Positions 34,222 to 43,813 of a stretch of 64,000 bases of DNA are shown one piece after another. The first letter of the stretch is position 1. Each line of letters begins with the position of its first letter. A program made the position numbers and the translations under genes. The DNA is from Fen-1258 sp964449775 (lineage in GTDB: Bacteria; Bacteroidota; Ignavibacteria; Ignavibacteriales; Melioribacteraceae), in the NCBI GenBank assembly GCA_964449775.1, contig CAYVBQ010000018.1:1-64000 (forward strand). The letters run 5' to 3'. The notes under the pieces were generated by a model that did no database searches, was not told the DNA's origin, and worked only from the letters and a program-made list of their open reading frames with translations.

Positions 34222-34251
34222 TTTTTGTTCACTCTAAAAACAGTAAATTTG
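34222..34251 (+). promoter_or_regulatory. Candidate Bacteroidota-type promoter for the PorZ-like gene
   Basis: TTTTTG at 34222-34227 and TAAATTTG at 34244-34251 resemble the -33 TTTG and -7 TAnnTTTG boxes known in Bacteroidota. The spacing (16 bp) is shorter than usual, so support is weak. They lie 49 bp before the start codon. Confidence 0.3.
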
Positions 34252-34299
34252 CCAAGCGTCTTTAATAAACATTTTTATAAAAATATAGTCGAGGAGTTC

Positions 34300-36552
34300 A
34301 TGCGAGCCGTAAAAATTTGTTTGATCTTTATTGCATTCAGTACATTAAATAATGCTCAATCTATCGGTCAGTGGAAGATATATTCCGATATGAAAAAAAT
34401 TAACGATGCTGTAGCTACATCTTCGGGAATTTGGACGGCAACAGATGGCGCTGCTTTCAAGTTTAATTTCTCCGACAGCAGTTATAAAATAGTTAATAAA
34501 GTTGATGGATTAAGCAGCCAAGCCCTTACATCTGTTACCGTGGATAATGACAATAAGATTTGGTTCGGTTCACGGGAAGGTTATATAAACATCTTTAATC
34601 CGCAAAATAATTCTGTTAGCAAAATAGTCGAGATTTTTACTTCCGGCAAAACGCAAAAGCAGATCAATCGAATATTCGTTAAAGGCGATTCAGTGTTTGT
34701 ATCGTTCGATTTCGGGTTAGCGATCATAAATGCAAAGACCCTCTCTTTTATCGACTCTTTTTTGAAGCTTGGTAGTTTTCCTGCCGAATCCAAAATAATT
34801 AGCGCTTTTAAGTCGTCACTTATTTACGCTGTTACTGAATATGGAGTAGCGGTTCAAAAACCGGGTACTACCAATCTTTCTGCACCGGAATCATGGAACA
34901 CCTTTCCGCTGAGTTCATTCTTACCTCAATACCCGACTCCATCCGCAACACAAATTTTAGAATATAACGGACAGATATTACTTGCTACTTCAAACGGAAT
35001 TTATAAATTCAACAATGGTTCGTGGCAGTCATTCGTTTTTGACGGGAAGAACATCCTAAGTATGAAAGTTTCCGGAACTACTTTGTACGCTGCAACTTCA
35101 AGCCAGGTATTAAAATACTCGGGCGGGCAATCAACTATACTTTATACAAATGAGAATCAAACCTTTAGCTCTATTTCCATAACCGTTGACCAGACGATAT
35201 ATGTATCAACAGCGCAAGGATTGATTGAATATAAAAACAATGTCACCCGAACACTCTATCCTAATGGCCCGGCAGGTAATTTATTTGTGAATCTTTCTGT
35301 TGATCCATCTGGCACACTTTGGGTAGCAACGGGTAAGAATAATGCGGGTAAAGGAATTTTTAAATTTGACGGCACAAATTGGAAAGTTTTTGACAAATCC
35401 TCTAATCCTATTCTTCCCTCAAATGATTATTATAATGTTTACGCGGCACCGGATAGCACAATTTACTTCTCAAACTGGGGAGATGGTATTGCACTTTTTA
35501 AGAACAACGCTTTCCAAGTATTTACCGCAAACAATAGTTCCTTAATTGGAATTCCAAGCAACAACAAATATGTTGCAATTACAGATTCCAAAACCGACTC
35601 GAAAGGAAATTTGTGGATTCTCAACACTCAGTCTGCATCAAGAAAACCATTAAGTGTTTATACAAAACAAAATCAGTGGATTCACTTTTCATTTTCTACA
35701 CCTTCTCTTTCCGAAAATGATAATCTCGATAAACTTATAATAGATCAATACGACACTAAATGGTTTACCGTAACAATCAATGGCAGGTTTGGACTCTACT
35801 ATTTTAATGAGAACAAAACACTTGACAATACTAATGATGATATTCAAGGGTACTTGAACTCAAGTAATAATCTTCTCAGTGACTTGATAACAGCTTTAGC
35901 AATTGATGCTAGAGGTAATTTGTGGGTGGGAACAAACATAGGCGTAAATGTGATTCCAAGTGTGGATGTAAGAACAGATCAAACGAAAATTAAAGTCACA
36001 AAGAATCTTGGTTTCGCACTGACAAATCAAACAGTAACATGTATTACAGTTGATCCTCTCGATCAAAAATGGATTGGTACAAAACAGGGTGTATTTGTTT
36101 TATCGTCAGATGGAATTCAACTCGTCAATGATAAGCCGTACACCACAAAAAATAGCCCGCTGCCAAGTGATGATATTAAAAGTATTGCCTTTGACGCAAA
36201 AAATGGAATCGCTTATATCGGAACAGATTACGGATTAGCAGCACTTCAGACTGCATCAATTCAACCGCTACAAAGTTTTAGTGAAGTGTTTGTTTATCCA
36301 AATCCTTTTGTTCTGAGTAATGATGCAGCATCATTAACAATTGAAGGACTTATTAAAAACAGCAGTATCAGAATTTTTAATATCAACGGAAATTTGATTC
36401 GTGATTTCAAATCTCCCGGTGGAAAGATTGCATTTTGGGATGGAAAAGATTTGGATGGCAACTTGGTACCAACCGGAGTTTATATAATTGTTGCATACGA
36501 TGAAGAAGCCAATAATGTTAAAACATCCAAGGTCGCGGTAATTAGAAAATAG
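34300..36552 (+). CDS. PorZ-like two-propeller protein with type IX C-terminal domain
   Basis: This 750-aa protein starts MRAVKICLIFIAF at 34300 behind GAGGAG, with a signal peptide cut near NNAQS. Most of the body is made of regulator-propeller type beta blades (GIWTATDGAAFKF; NKIWFGSREGYI; NLWVGTNIGVNV; QKWIGTKQGVFV). A C-terminal beta domain follows (VYPNPFVLSND ... FWDGKDLDGNLVPTGVYIIVAY). The opening IGQWKIYSDMKKINDAV and this architecture match PorZ, a type IX secretion component at the cell surface. The family call is by pattern, not alignment. Confidence 0.78.
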   Translation: MRAVKICLIFIAFSTLNNAQSIGQWKIYSDMKKINDAVATSSGIWTATDGAAFKFNFSDSSYKIVNKVDGLSSQALTSVTVDNDNKIWFGSREGYINIFNPQNNSVSKIVEIFTSGKTQKQINRIFVKGDSVFVSFDFGLAIINAKTLSFIDSFLKLGSFPAESKIISAFKSSLIYAVTEYGVAVQKPGTTNLSAPESWNTFPLSSFLPQYPTPSATQILEYNGQILLATSNGIYKFNNGSWQSFVFDGKNILSMKVSGTTLYAATSSQVLKYSGGQSTILYTNENQTFSSISITVDQTIYVSTAQGLIEYKNNVTRTLYPNGPAGNLFVNLSVDPSGTLWVATGKNNAGKGIFKFDGTNWKVFDKSSNPILPSNDYYNVYAAPDSTIYFSNWGDGIALFKNNAFQVFTANNSSLIGIPSNNKYVAITDSKTDSKGNLWILNTQSASRKPLSVYTKQNQWIHFSFSTPSLSENDNLDKLIIDQYDTKWFTVTINGRFGLYYFNENKTLDNTNDDIQGYLNSSNNLLSDLITALAIDARGNLWVGTNIGVNVIPSVDVRTDQTKIKVTKNLGFALTNQTVTCITVDPLDQKWIGTKQGVFVLSSDGIQLVNDKPYTTKNSPLPSDDIKSIAFDAKNGIAYIGTDYGLAALQTASIQPLQSFSEVFVYPNPFVLSNDAASLTIEGLIKNSSIRIFNINGNLIRDFKSPGGKIAFWDGKDLDGNLVPTGVYIIVAYDEEANNVKTSKVAVIRK

Positions 36553-36600
36553 AGTTCCGGATTCAATAGACTTCTGCAAAATAAAATATTTGAAAGTTCT

Positions 36601-36683
36601 GTCATTTCGGACTGAGGGAGAAATCTTTGAAATTGTTCTCTAAATATAAGTTTTCTCTCCGGCTTGCGCCGGATCGAAATGAC
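36601..36683. repeat. 83-bp dispersed palindromic element (GTCATTTCG ... CGAAATGAC)
   Basis: Outer inverted arms GTCATTTCG and CGAAATGAC enclose GAGAAAT/TTTTCTC and a small hairpin CCGGCTTGCGCCGG. It lies between the PorZ-like gene and the ABC-F gene. Half-elements of the same type occur near 23246. Confidence 0.65.
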
Positions 36684-36739
36684 AAGTCACTTATTTCGCA
36701 GCAACTCTAATAATTTTGTTTTAGGATATTTGAGAAATA

Positions 36740-38683
36740 ATGATTGACATAAAAAAACTTTCGATTCAATTTACAGGTGAAAATCTTTTTGAAAATGTAA
36801 ACCTCAGAATCAGTAAACATGATAAGATTGCTCTCGTTGGGTCGAACGGCACAGGCAAATCGACTTTATTAAAACTTCTTTATGGAATCGAACGACCGGA
36901 ATCGGGTGAAATCTATCGTCAAAAAGGGATTCGCATCGGATACCTTCAGCAAGATTTAATTTCCTCTAAAGGACAGACTCTATTCGCGGAAGTAAAATCT
37001 TCACTGCCCGATTTAAAATCTTTGGATGAGAGAGAATCCGAAATTATTGAGGGACTCAATTCTTCTTCCCTTTCTGATGAGGACCGTGAAGAATTACTTG
37101 AAGAACTCGGCGAGATCCATCATAAAAAAGAGGAAATTGATTTTTATTCTGCTGATTCAAGGATTGAAAAGATCCTTGAGGGACTTGGTTTTAAGAGTAA
37201 AGATTTTGATAGGAGTACCGATGAGTTTTCCGGCGGATGGCAGATGCGTATTCAGCTTGCTCAAATTCTTCTTGCAGAAAATGATTTGATCCTTCTTGAT
37301 GAACCCACAAATCATCTTGACCTTGATACTCTAACCTGGCTCGAAGAATTTCTCCAAAATTTCAAAGGTTCTCTTATTATTGTTTCTCATGATAGACATT
37401 TTGTAAATAGCGTAACCAATAAGACGCTTGAAGTGTTCGATAAACAGATCAGTTTTTTCCCCGGTAATTATAGCGCTTATCTAAAATTTAAAGACGAGCG
37501 CGATCTTCAACTGCGCGTACAACAAAAAACTCAAGAGAAAAAAATAAAAGAGACGGAAAAATTTATAGAACGGTTCCGTTATAAATCTACAAAAGCAAAA
37601 CAAGTTCAGAGCAGGATCAAACAACTTGAAAAGCTTGATACAATCTCGATTGCCGAGGAAGAGAAACGAATTGAACTAAGATTTCCAGATCCGCCAAGAA
37701 GTGGTGTTGTTCCCGTCGAGTTGAAAAATATTTCAAAGTCCTATGTCGATTTACCTGTATTAAAAAACGTAAACATGTTGATCGAACGCGGAGATAAGAT
37801 TGCTATTGTTGGTCCGAACGGCGCGGGTAAAACCACTCTTGCCAAAATTATTGGCGGTAAATTAAAACCAAGCGGCGGAGAATTAATCTACGGGCACAAC
37901 ACATTATTTTCTTATTACGAACAGGAAGTCGCTGATGCTTTGAATCCCGAAGATGATCTGATTGACACGCTCGAAGAAATGAACAACGATTTAAGTGTGG
38001 GGCATTTAAGATCTATTCTGGGCTCTTTTCTTTTTTCGGGTGATGATGTTTTTAAGAAAGTTAAGGTTCTTTCCGGAGGTGAAAAGAGCCGCGTTGCTCT
38101 TGCCCGCCTTCTACTAACACAAAGTAATCTCATAATACTTGATGAACCTACAAATCACCTTGATTTTTCTTCAAAGGAGATTTTGAAACACGCACTAATG
38201 GAATTTACAGGCACTCTTATTATTGTTTCTCACGATATTGATTTTTTGGAACCCATCACAACAAAAGTCATTGAAATTCGAGATCAACACGTTAAAGTTA
38301 TAGTAGGCGGAATTGGCTACTATCTACAGAAGCAAAAAGAAGAAGCTATAGTTGAGAGCGAGAATATATTTACCGATCAGAAAGCGAATCGTAAAGATCA
38401 GAAAAGATTGGAAGCGGAAATTCGTCAACAGAAATTTGTATTAACAAAAGATTTTAAGACAGCACTTGAGAAATGTGAAAGCGAAATCGGCATTTTAGAA
38501 TCTGAAAAAAGTAATTTGGAAAATGATCTAGTAAATCCCAAAATATTCAGTAATCCTCAACTCGCCAAAGAGAAAAATCTTGATTATGAAAAGACAAAAT
38601 TACAACTTGATACAAAATATACCCGCTGGACGGAACTCACTCACCAAATTGAAGAGATAGAAAAGAATTTATTGGAATTGTAG
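36740..38683 (+). CDS. ABC-F family ATPase
   Basis: This 647-aa protein has two fused ABC ATPase domains and no membrane segment. Walker A motifs are GSNGTGKST (about 34) and GPNGAGKTT (about 359); signatures are FSGGWQMRI and LSGGEKSRVA; both domains have LDEPTNHLD. The linker between them is the charged ABC-F type (KKIKETEKFIERFRYKSTKAKQVQSR). The C-terminus has a coiled coil, as in Uup/YdiF proteins. ABC-F proteins act on the ribosome; which subgroup this is cannot be told here. Confidence 0.93.
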   Translation: MIDIKKLSIQFTGENLFENVNLRISKHDKIALVGSNGTGKSTLLKLLYGIERPESGEIYRQKGIRIGYLQQDLISSKGQTLFAEVKSSLPDLKSLDERESEIIEGLNSSSLSDEDREELLEELGEIHHKKEEIDFYSADSRIEKILEGLGFKSKDFDRSTDEFSGGWQMRIQLAQILLAENDLILLDEPTNHLDLDTLTWLEEFLQNFKGSLIIVSHDRHFVNSVTNKTLEVFDKQISFFPGNYSAYLKFKDERDLQLRVQQKTQEKKIKETEKFIERFRYKSTKAKQVQSRIKQLEKLDTISIAEEEKRIELRFPDPPRSGVVPVELKNISKSYVDLPVLKNVNMLIERGDKIAIVGPNGAGKTTLAKIIGGKLKPSGGELIYGHNTLFSYYEQEVADALNPEDDLIDTLEEMNNDLSVGHLRSILGSFLFSGDDVFKKVKVLSGGEKSRVALARLLLTQSNLIILDEPTNHLDFSSKEILKHALMEFTGTLIIVSHDIDFLEPITTKVIEIRDQHVKVIVGGIGYYLQKQKEEAIVESENIFTDQKANRKDQKRLEAEIRQQKFVLTKDFKTALEKCESEIGILESEKSNLENDLVNPKIFSNPQLAKEKNLDYEKTKLQLDTKYTRWTELTHQIEEIEKNLLEL

Positions 38684-38689
38684 ATAAGA

Positions 38690-38719
38690 CCCGCCAAAAA
38701 GATTGGCGGGCAGGTTTTT
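38690..38719 (+). terminator. Rho-independent terminator after the ABC-F gene
   Basis: CCCGCCA and TGGCGGG form a 7-bp GC-rich stem with a 7-base loop, followed by CAGGTTTTT. It starts 7 bp after the ABC-F stop codon. Confidence 0.85.
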
Positions 38720-38793
38720 AATCGGAGCACGTATGAACAGAATGAATTTCTACCCTACAAACTGTAGTGTAGATTTGTCATCTGCAATTTGAA

Positions 38794-38977
38794 CGGATTG
38801 AAAATCTGTTCTACTAGTAGCGCAGAAATCCTTTCTGCGCAAAAAACAAGCGAGCAGATTATAAAGCTGCTCTACATTCTGAAGCACGGATATTCTATCT
38901 GTAATTAGAACAGATTGAAAATCTGTCTTACTAGTAGCGCAGAAATCCTTTCTGCGCAAAAAATCAAGTGAGCAGAT
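38794..38977. repeat. Two direct copies of a hairpin-bearing repeat, 117-bp period
   Basis: Copies at 38794-38859 and 38911-38977 are nearly identical. Each contains TACTAGTAG followed by a perfect 9-bp hairpin GCGCAGAAA-TCC-TTTCTGCGC (38820-38840, 38937-38957), then AAAAAA and GAGCAGAT. Flanking words GATTGAAAATCTGT are themselves dyads. The block fills the convergent gap between ABC-F and ROK genes and ends about a dozen bases from the ROK stop. A fragment (CAGATTGGAAATCTGAGTTACTA) recurs near 53032. Confidence 0.8.
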
Positions 38978-38989
38978 CGGAAATCTGTA

Positions 38990-39955
38990 TTACTTCAAAA
39001 ACTCTTCTGTTAAAGCCACACCGCCGTAGAGTGCCGCATCATCCCCAAGCTTTGTTTCAAATATTTTGACAAATTCACCCGGTTCTTTTAATACAGATTC
39101 TTTGAAAGCCTTTTTAATTCTCGGAATCATAAATTCGTGCATTGCCTCAATCACTCCGCCTCCGAGCACAATGGTGTCAATGTTCAGTAGAGTAGTTAGA
39201 CTGCCGAGAACAGTACCAATCGTTGTTGCTGCTCGTCCAACAATCTTAGTAGCAAGCTGGTCTTCCTTTTTCACTGCTTCAGCGAGTGCTTTGCTCTTCA
39301 ATTGTTTCTTGGGTGATTCGTATTCTTTAAGAATACTCTTCTTGCCTTTATTCAATCCTCTTTTAAGATCACGAACGATTGCCGTTCTGCTCGCAGTTAA
39401 TTCAAACGTTGTACGGTTAGAAAAAGTTGAGAATTCTCCTTTTGGCTCGACAATGATATGACCAATCTCTCCTGCAAAGAAAGATGAACCACGATACAAC
39501 TTTCCATCAAAGAATAACGCGCCGCCAATGCCGGTGCCAATAAAAACAACCAGCATGTTTTTTACATCCAATCCTAATTCAAATTTCTTTATTCCTAGCC
39601 CGGCAAGGTTTACATCATTCTCAATCAATATAGGAATGGTAGTCTCTTTCGCCAAAGCTTCCTTAATATTAAAATTCGTAATTCCAAGGTTAGGTGCACT
39701 TCCAATTATTCCTGTGAAAGGATTTACTGTGCCCGGAACACCCAGACAAACCGATTTAAGATCCTTTTCAATTAACTTATTCTCTTCCAATAGTCTCTTT
39801 ACACAACCGGCAATTGACTTGACCAGATACTCGTTCCCTTTCTCCATATCGGTTGATATTTTCACCCGCGATACGATTTCATTATTGGAGTTGATTAATG
39901 CCGATAATATCTTTGTTCCACCAAGGTCAACAGAGATAATAAATTGAGGAGTCAT
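38990..39955 (-). CDS. ROK family sugar kinase (glucokinase-like)
   Basis: This 321-aa protein has N-terminal ATP-binding SVDLGGTKILSALI, central IENDVNLAGLG with the catalytic Asp, and GTGIGGALFFDGKLYRGSSFFAGEIGHI. The usual ROK zinc motif (CxCGxxGCxE) is absent after GHI (VEPKGEFSTFS), as in zinc-less ROK kinases. The C-terminus has VLGSLTTLLNIDTIVLGGGV. It probably phosphorylates glucose or a related sugar, which would fit the GH13 and glycolysis genes in the window. Confidence 0.88.
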   Translation of the reverse strand: MTPQFIISVDLGGTKILSALINSNNEIVSRVKISTDMEKGNEYLVKSIAGCVKRLLEENKLIEKDLKSVCLGVPGTVNPFTGIIGSAPNLGITNFNIKEALAKETTIPILIENDVNLAGLGIKKFELGLDVKNMLVVFIGTGIGGALFFDGKLYRGSSFFAGEIGHIIVEPKGEFSTFSNRTTFELTASRTAIVRDLKRGLNKGKKSILKEYESPKKQLKSKALAEAVKKEDQLATKIVGRAATTIGTVLGSLTTLLNIDTIVLGGGVIEAMHEFMIPRIKKAFKESVLKEPGEFVKIFETKLGDDAALYGGVALTEEFLK

Positions 39956-40113
39956 GCTCTATCCGCTTAATTAGATTATTGTTGTCAACTAACTTATTAT
40001 TGGATGAAAAAATTTATAAATTCAAGTCGTAATTAAAACAATTATGGATAGAGTGCGATTGCCTATATCTTTCAAACGCAAGATAGTAATTTCTAAACAC
40101 CGAGGAAGATGTA

Positions 40114-41742
40114 ATGTATATTAATTTTTCAGATATCCCGACACATCAGAATCTTTTTCTCGATTATATGCATGAATTCGAGAACGTCGAACGATTTTAT
40201 GGGAAGAACTTCAGAGCGGTTGATCAATACCTTCCTCTCTTTCAAAAGTTATCTGAGAAAGAGAGACCCCATCGGGAAATGATTTATGAGATTATCAAAT
40301 CGCAGTATAACAATCCTATGTCATCAAAAAAAACTCTTCAGAATATTGAACTGCTCAATTCAAAAAAGACAATTGTAGTTGCAACGGGACAACAACTTGG
40401 AATATTCGGCGGACCTCTTTACACTATTTATAAATCAATTACGGCAATAAAACTTTGTAATCACCTCAAAGAGAAATTTGATGAATATAATTTTGTTCCC
40501 ATCTTTTGGCTGGAAGGCGATGACCACGATTTTGACGAAGCACGGAATTTCTCTCTTCTCAACAACGAAAACCAAATCCTTAATATGAAATATGATGACG
40601 GACAGCTCGATGAAGTAAATCGCGGCGCTATCGGTTTCTTGAAATTCAATCAAAATATAGAAAATGTTTTTACACAATTAAGTGCCGGATTACGCGAGAC
40701 AGAATTCAAAGCATCTCTTCTTGAATTATTACGATCGATTTATCAACCTGAAAAGACTTTTCTTGAATCATTCCGCGAATTGATGATTCAGCTTTTTGAT
40801 GAATTTGGTTTGATAGTTTTTAATCCCACCGACTCTGCAGTGAAAAGAGTTCTTTCTCCTCTATTTGCCAAGGAGTTAACAGAATTCGGCGATCACACCG
40901 GATTATTGGTAGAGCGTAGTGCCGAGCTTGAAGAAGTTTACCATGCACAAGTAAAGGTAAAACCGATTAATTTATTTTACATAGAAGAGCATGAACGGTT
41001 ATCAATCGAACCGACAGAGACCGGTGAATATCGCTTAAAAGGTAAACGTAAGAAATTCACTCAAGAAGAGCTTCTTAAACAGTTGGAATTTTCACCCGAA
41101 AAATTTAGTCCTAATGTATTGCTAAGACCGATATGTCAGGATTTTCTCTTCCCTACAGCGTTTTATGTGGGAGGACCCGGAGAAATCAGTTACTTCGCGC
41201 AAGTCTCTCCACTTTACAAGATTTATGATATTGATGAGCCGTTCATTTATCCGAGATCATCTGCCACAATCGTAGAAAAAGGTGTTAAAATAATCCTTGA
41301 AAAAAATAATCTGGAATATGTGGATATTTTTACAGAAGAAGATGAATTGATTAAAAAAATTGTTTCGGCATCTTCAGAAATAAATCTAGAAATGCTTTTT
41401 CAAAACACTGCTGATGAGATTAATGGTTCGTTGAACCAGATTAATCAACTACTACCTTTAATTGATAAAACGCTTGGAGACCTCACAGTAAAATCGAAAC
41501 TAAGAATTGAAGAAACTCTAAATGCCTTGAAAGCCAAAGCAATTGAAGCTGAAAAAAGAAAATATGAGACTACAATCCGGCAGGTGAGTAAAGTGCGCAA
41601 TGTTCTCTTTCCAAACAGCAATTTGCAAGAACGCGAACTAAGCTGGATCTACTTTGCCAATAAATACGGGATTGATATTGTGAAGTGGATTTTTGATGAA
41701 CTCGCCATTAACAAGTTCGAGCATCAGATTTTAGAGATGTAA
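40114..41742 (+). CDS. bshC: Bacillithiol biosynthesis cysteine-adding enzyme BshC
   Basis: This 542-aa protein is the usual BshC length. Family motifs are VVATGQQLGIFGGPLYTIYKSITAIKL (about 89-115), PIFWLEGDDHDFDEARN and LRPICQDFLFPTAFYVGGPGEISYF, with a C-terminal coiled coil (about 445-500). BshC adds cysteine to glucosaminyl-malate, the last step to the thiol cofactor bacillithiol. A GAGGAAG ribosome site precedes the ATG. The glycosyltransferase and deacetylase BshA/BshB are not in the window. Confidence 0.94.
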   Translation: MYINFSDIPTHQNLFLDYMHEFENVERFYGKNFRAVDQYLPLFQKLSEKERPHREMIYEIIKSQYNNPMSSKKTLQNIELLNSKKTIVVATGQQLGIFGGPLYTIYKSITAIKLCNHLKEKFDEYNFVPIFWLEGDDHDFDEARNFSLLNNENQILNMKYDDGQLDEVNRGAIGFLKFNQNIENVFTQLSAGLRETEFKASLLELLRSIYQPEKTFLESFRELMIQLFDEFGLIVFNPTDSAVKRVLSPLFAKELTEFGDHTGLLVERSAELEEVYHAQVKVKPINLFYIEEHERLSIEPTETGEYRLKGKRKKFTQEELLKQLEFSPEKFSPNVLLRPICQDFLFPTAFYVGGPGEISYFAQVSPLYKIYDIDEPFIYPRSSATIVEKGVKIILEKNNLEYVDIFTEEDELIKKIVSASSEINLEMLFQNTADEINGSLNQINQLLPLIDKTLGDLTVKSKLRIEETLNALKAKAIEAEKRKYETTIRQVSKVRNVLFPNSNLQERELSWIYFANKYGIDIVKWIFDELAINKFEHQILEM

Positions 41743-41795
41743 TATTCATTTTTAAGCCTCAATCCGTGAAATATTACTTAGTACATATATTTACG

Positions 41796-41853
41796 AGGAT
41801 TCGAACCAGCGATCCTTTATTTGTAAGAGTTTTAAAACCATTTTTTCACTTTT
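41796..41853 (-). pseudogene. Decayed tRNA, probably tRNA-Val(TAC)
   Basis: The stretch GAGGATTCGAACCAGCGATCC followed by TTTATTTGTAAGAG and TTTTAAAACC mirrors the order of the intact tRNA-Val at 43740: T-arm TTCGAACCA, variable-arm CGA.CC, anticodon loop TTGTAAG, D-side ...AACCA. The anticodon triplet TAC is kept, but stems are broken and the acceptor ends are gone. The rest of the 41743-41990 gap shows nothing else. Confidence 0.6.
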
Positions 41854-41990
41854 TAATTTTGCGGTTGTAGTCCATTTCCGAACAATATTATGACTAGTAT
41901 CTTAAAATAAGAGCATGAGATACTTCAGTTTTACGGTTATTTTATTAGAATAAACACTTTAACTCTAAAAATTTATCGGTTGGTTTCGAT

Positions 41991-42023
41991 AAAAAAGCAA
42001 AGCCTGATTTATGATCAGGCTTT
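41991..42023 (-). terminator. Rho-independent terminator after the carbohydrate-binding-like lipoprotein
   Basis: A perfect 10-bp stem AAAGCCTGAT/ATCAGGCTTT with a 5-base loop is followed on the minus strand by GCTTTTTT. It lies 41 bp beyond the stop at 42064. Confidence 0.85.
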
Positions 42024-42063
42024 CCGGTAGTGTTTCAATTCACAAAGAGGTTGCGCTCTTATG

Positions 42064-43209
42064 TTATTGTTTTGTTAGAGATACATCATCAAAGAAGGCA
42101 GTACCCGATGTTTTAGTCCCATAGATTAAATAAAAAGTAACAGCCTTTGTGTTAACCGGTACTTTATCTAAAGTTACACTGTGCTTTTTCCAATCAAATG
42201 TACCATTTATTAAGATATTATTTTGAGTTGTTGAAAAAGCCGCTGCAACTCCGGATGGTGGAAAAGTATCGTCACACCTTATTGCAATATAAATCCCGCC
42301 CCCGCTGAGTTGTTTTGCCTTAATATTCACGTCCAAGGTTAGTTTCTTACCAATTAAGTCAGTAGCCATTATGGTTTGGGCCCAAAAGGCAAAGTAAGTA
42401 TTTGATTCAGCGGTAGTAATACTAACCGAATGACTTGGGGATAAATATTCACTCGTTTCCCAATTAAAATTAAAACCACTACCGCTTGAACCGGTCCACC
42501 ATGCGTCTGGAGAATACGCTCCAGTTTCAAAGTTACCGTTATATACATTTGTCAAAGGTGGTGACGCGGTCGAGGAAGCTAAACTTAAGTCATCAAAGAA
42601 AACAGTTCCATTCTTTGATGCAATTAGCATGTATACGGTCAAAGATTTAATATTCTCTGGAACAGGATCCAATTTCACTTCCAACGTTCTCCAATTGGTG
42701 CTCCCTTTAAGTTCAATTTTACCTTGAGTTGTTGCGAAAGCCTCGGCAGATCCATTTGGAACATCGGTATCGTCTCCGCGAAAGACCAGCATCACTCCAT
42801 CACCATCAACACCTGAATACTTTGTAGAAACAGATATTGTAACTTTCTTACCTACAAACTGTGCGGCTTTAAATGTCTGAGCCCAGTACACAAAGTTTCC
42901 ACTCTTCGCATCCTTGGATTCGATGCTTAATGAATGTGTTGGAGAAACGGATTCTTTATCAGAATAAACAAAAGAATATCCATTGAAAGTAGTCCCGCCC
43001 TTCCAATATCCAACTGTTTGATTTTCCATATTACCATTTGTAATCGAATTTTGTGATGTCACGAGATCGGTTCCAAATGCTTCTTGACCGTAACTAATTC
43101 CGCTATTATTCTCAGGTTCGGTCAGATTTGAGTTATCCTCTTTACAGCTCCAATAAAATACTGTAAGTAAAATAGTAATGAGTGATAGAGCATTCCTTGG
43201 TAATTTCAT
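42064..43209 (-). CDS. Surface lipoprotein with two carbohydrate-binding-like domains
   Basis: This 381-aa protein starts at ATG 43209 behind GGAGG and has the lipobox FYWSC (Cys about 22), followed by an acidic-polar linker. Two tandem repeats of about 150 aa follow, each beginning N-G-N-x-E (ITNGNMENQTVGYWKG; VYNGNFETGAYSPDAWW), containing FVYWAQT/FAFWAQT and ending FFDDLSLA/FFDDVSLT. That is the shape of CBM4/9-like jelly-roll domains. No catalytic domain is seen, so the likely role is glycan binding or adhesion at the surface. The two repeats are clearly homologous to each other. Confidence 0.8.
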   Translation of the reverse strand: MKLPRNALSLITILLTVFYWSCKEDNSNLTEPENNSGISYGQEAFGTDLVTSQNSITNGNMENQTVGYWKGGTTFNGYSFVYSDKESVSPTHSLSIESKDAKSGNFVYWAQTFKAAQFVGKKVTISVSTKYSGVDGDGVMLVFRGDDTDVPNGSAEAFATTQGKIELKGSTNWRTLEVKLDPVPENIKSLTVYMLIASKNGTVFFDDLSLASSTASPPLTNVYNGNFETGAYSPDAWWTGSSGSGFNFNWETSEYLSPSHSVSITTAESNTYFAFWAQTIMATDLIGKKLTLDVNIKAKQLSGGGIYIAIRCDDTFPPSGVAAAFSTTQNNILINGTFDWKKHSVTLDKVPVNTKAVTFYLIYGTKTSGTAFFDDVSLTKQ

Positions 43210-43698
43210 TAACACCTCCACAACATTGAAAAATAGTTAGTTGATTCAATTCAAGGTCTGAGATAGTGGGGAGAGGATAATTCGCTGTTTGGATGTTCCC
43301 TCAAATTGTGAGTATAATCTAAAAACTAGAAATAATAGATGCAATAGAAAAAATTTGGTACTAAATTCTTTGAGTTCTAATAACCCCTCGAATTCGACTT
43401 TAAAATCATTGAAGCGGAAACTGTGAGACTTAGATTATCCTAAAAGGAGTCTTTCTGATTGTTAAGGCAAAATTGAATTCTGAGCACATCCCCACTCAAA
43501 ATTTAGCCTTAACGATTACTTTCTCTTCGTATTACTTTTTCTATTTGCATTTTTACATATGGATTAAGTATGGGACTGCAAAAAAGTGGAAATGAATTGT
43601 AGAAGAGTTGTACTGAAAACTAGATCGAAACTTTTCCAAGATAATTATTCGGTTATACCCCCTAATTTCTATTTCCATCAATAACGATATAAAACACG
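43210..43698. other. Gene-free region with one imperfect inverted repeat
   Basis: No ORF or RNA gene is visible in this 490 bp between the lipoprotein and tRNA-Val. At 43461-43513 the arms GTTAAGGCAAAATT and AATTTAGCCTTAAC (one mismatch) enclose 25 bases. Its role is unknown; it could be a small RNA hairpin or a repeat. Confidence 0.4.
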
Positions 43699-43731
43699 AA
43701 ACCCTTGCAACTTATGTAGTTACAAGGGTTT
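43699..43731 (-). terminator. Terminator of tRNA-Val
   Basis: On the minus strand, AAACCCTTG and CAAGGGTTT form a 9-bp stem that can extend through further pairing (AACT/AGTT), followed by CGTGTTTTAT. It lies 8 bp after the tRNA. Confidence 0.6.
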
Positions 43732-43739
43732 GTTCTTGT

Positions 43740-43813
43740 GGGGGCTGATGGGTTCGAACCACCGACCCTCTGCTTGTAAGGCAGATGCTCTGAACCAACT
43801 GAGCTAAGCCCCC
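43740..43813 (-). tRNA. tRNA-Val (TAC)
   Basis: A 74-nt cloverleaf is read on the minus strand: acceptor GGGGGCT/AGCCCCC, D-arm GCTCAGTTGGTTCAGAGC, anticodon stem TCTGC/GCAGA with loop CTTACAA giving anticodon TAC, and T-arm GGTGGTTCGAACCCATC. CCA is not encoded. Its first 18 bases are part of an 85-bp tandem array that extends upstream. Confidence 0.95.

Noticed and set aside
38750..38959. 69-aa ORF rich in DFQSV
   Set aside because: It lies wholly in the twin hairpin repeats and has internal repetition from them; not a gene.
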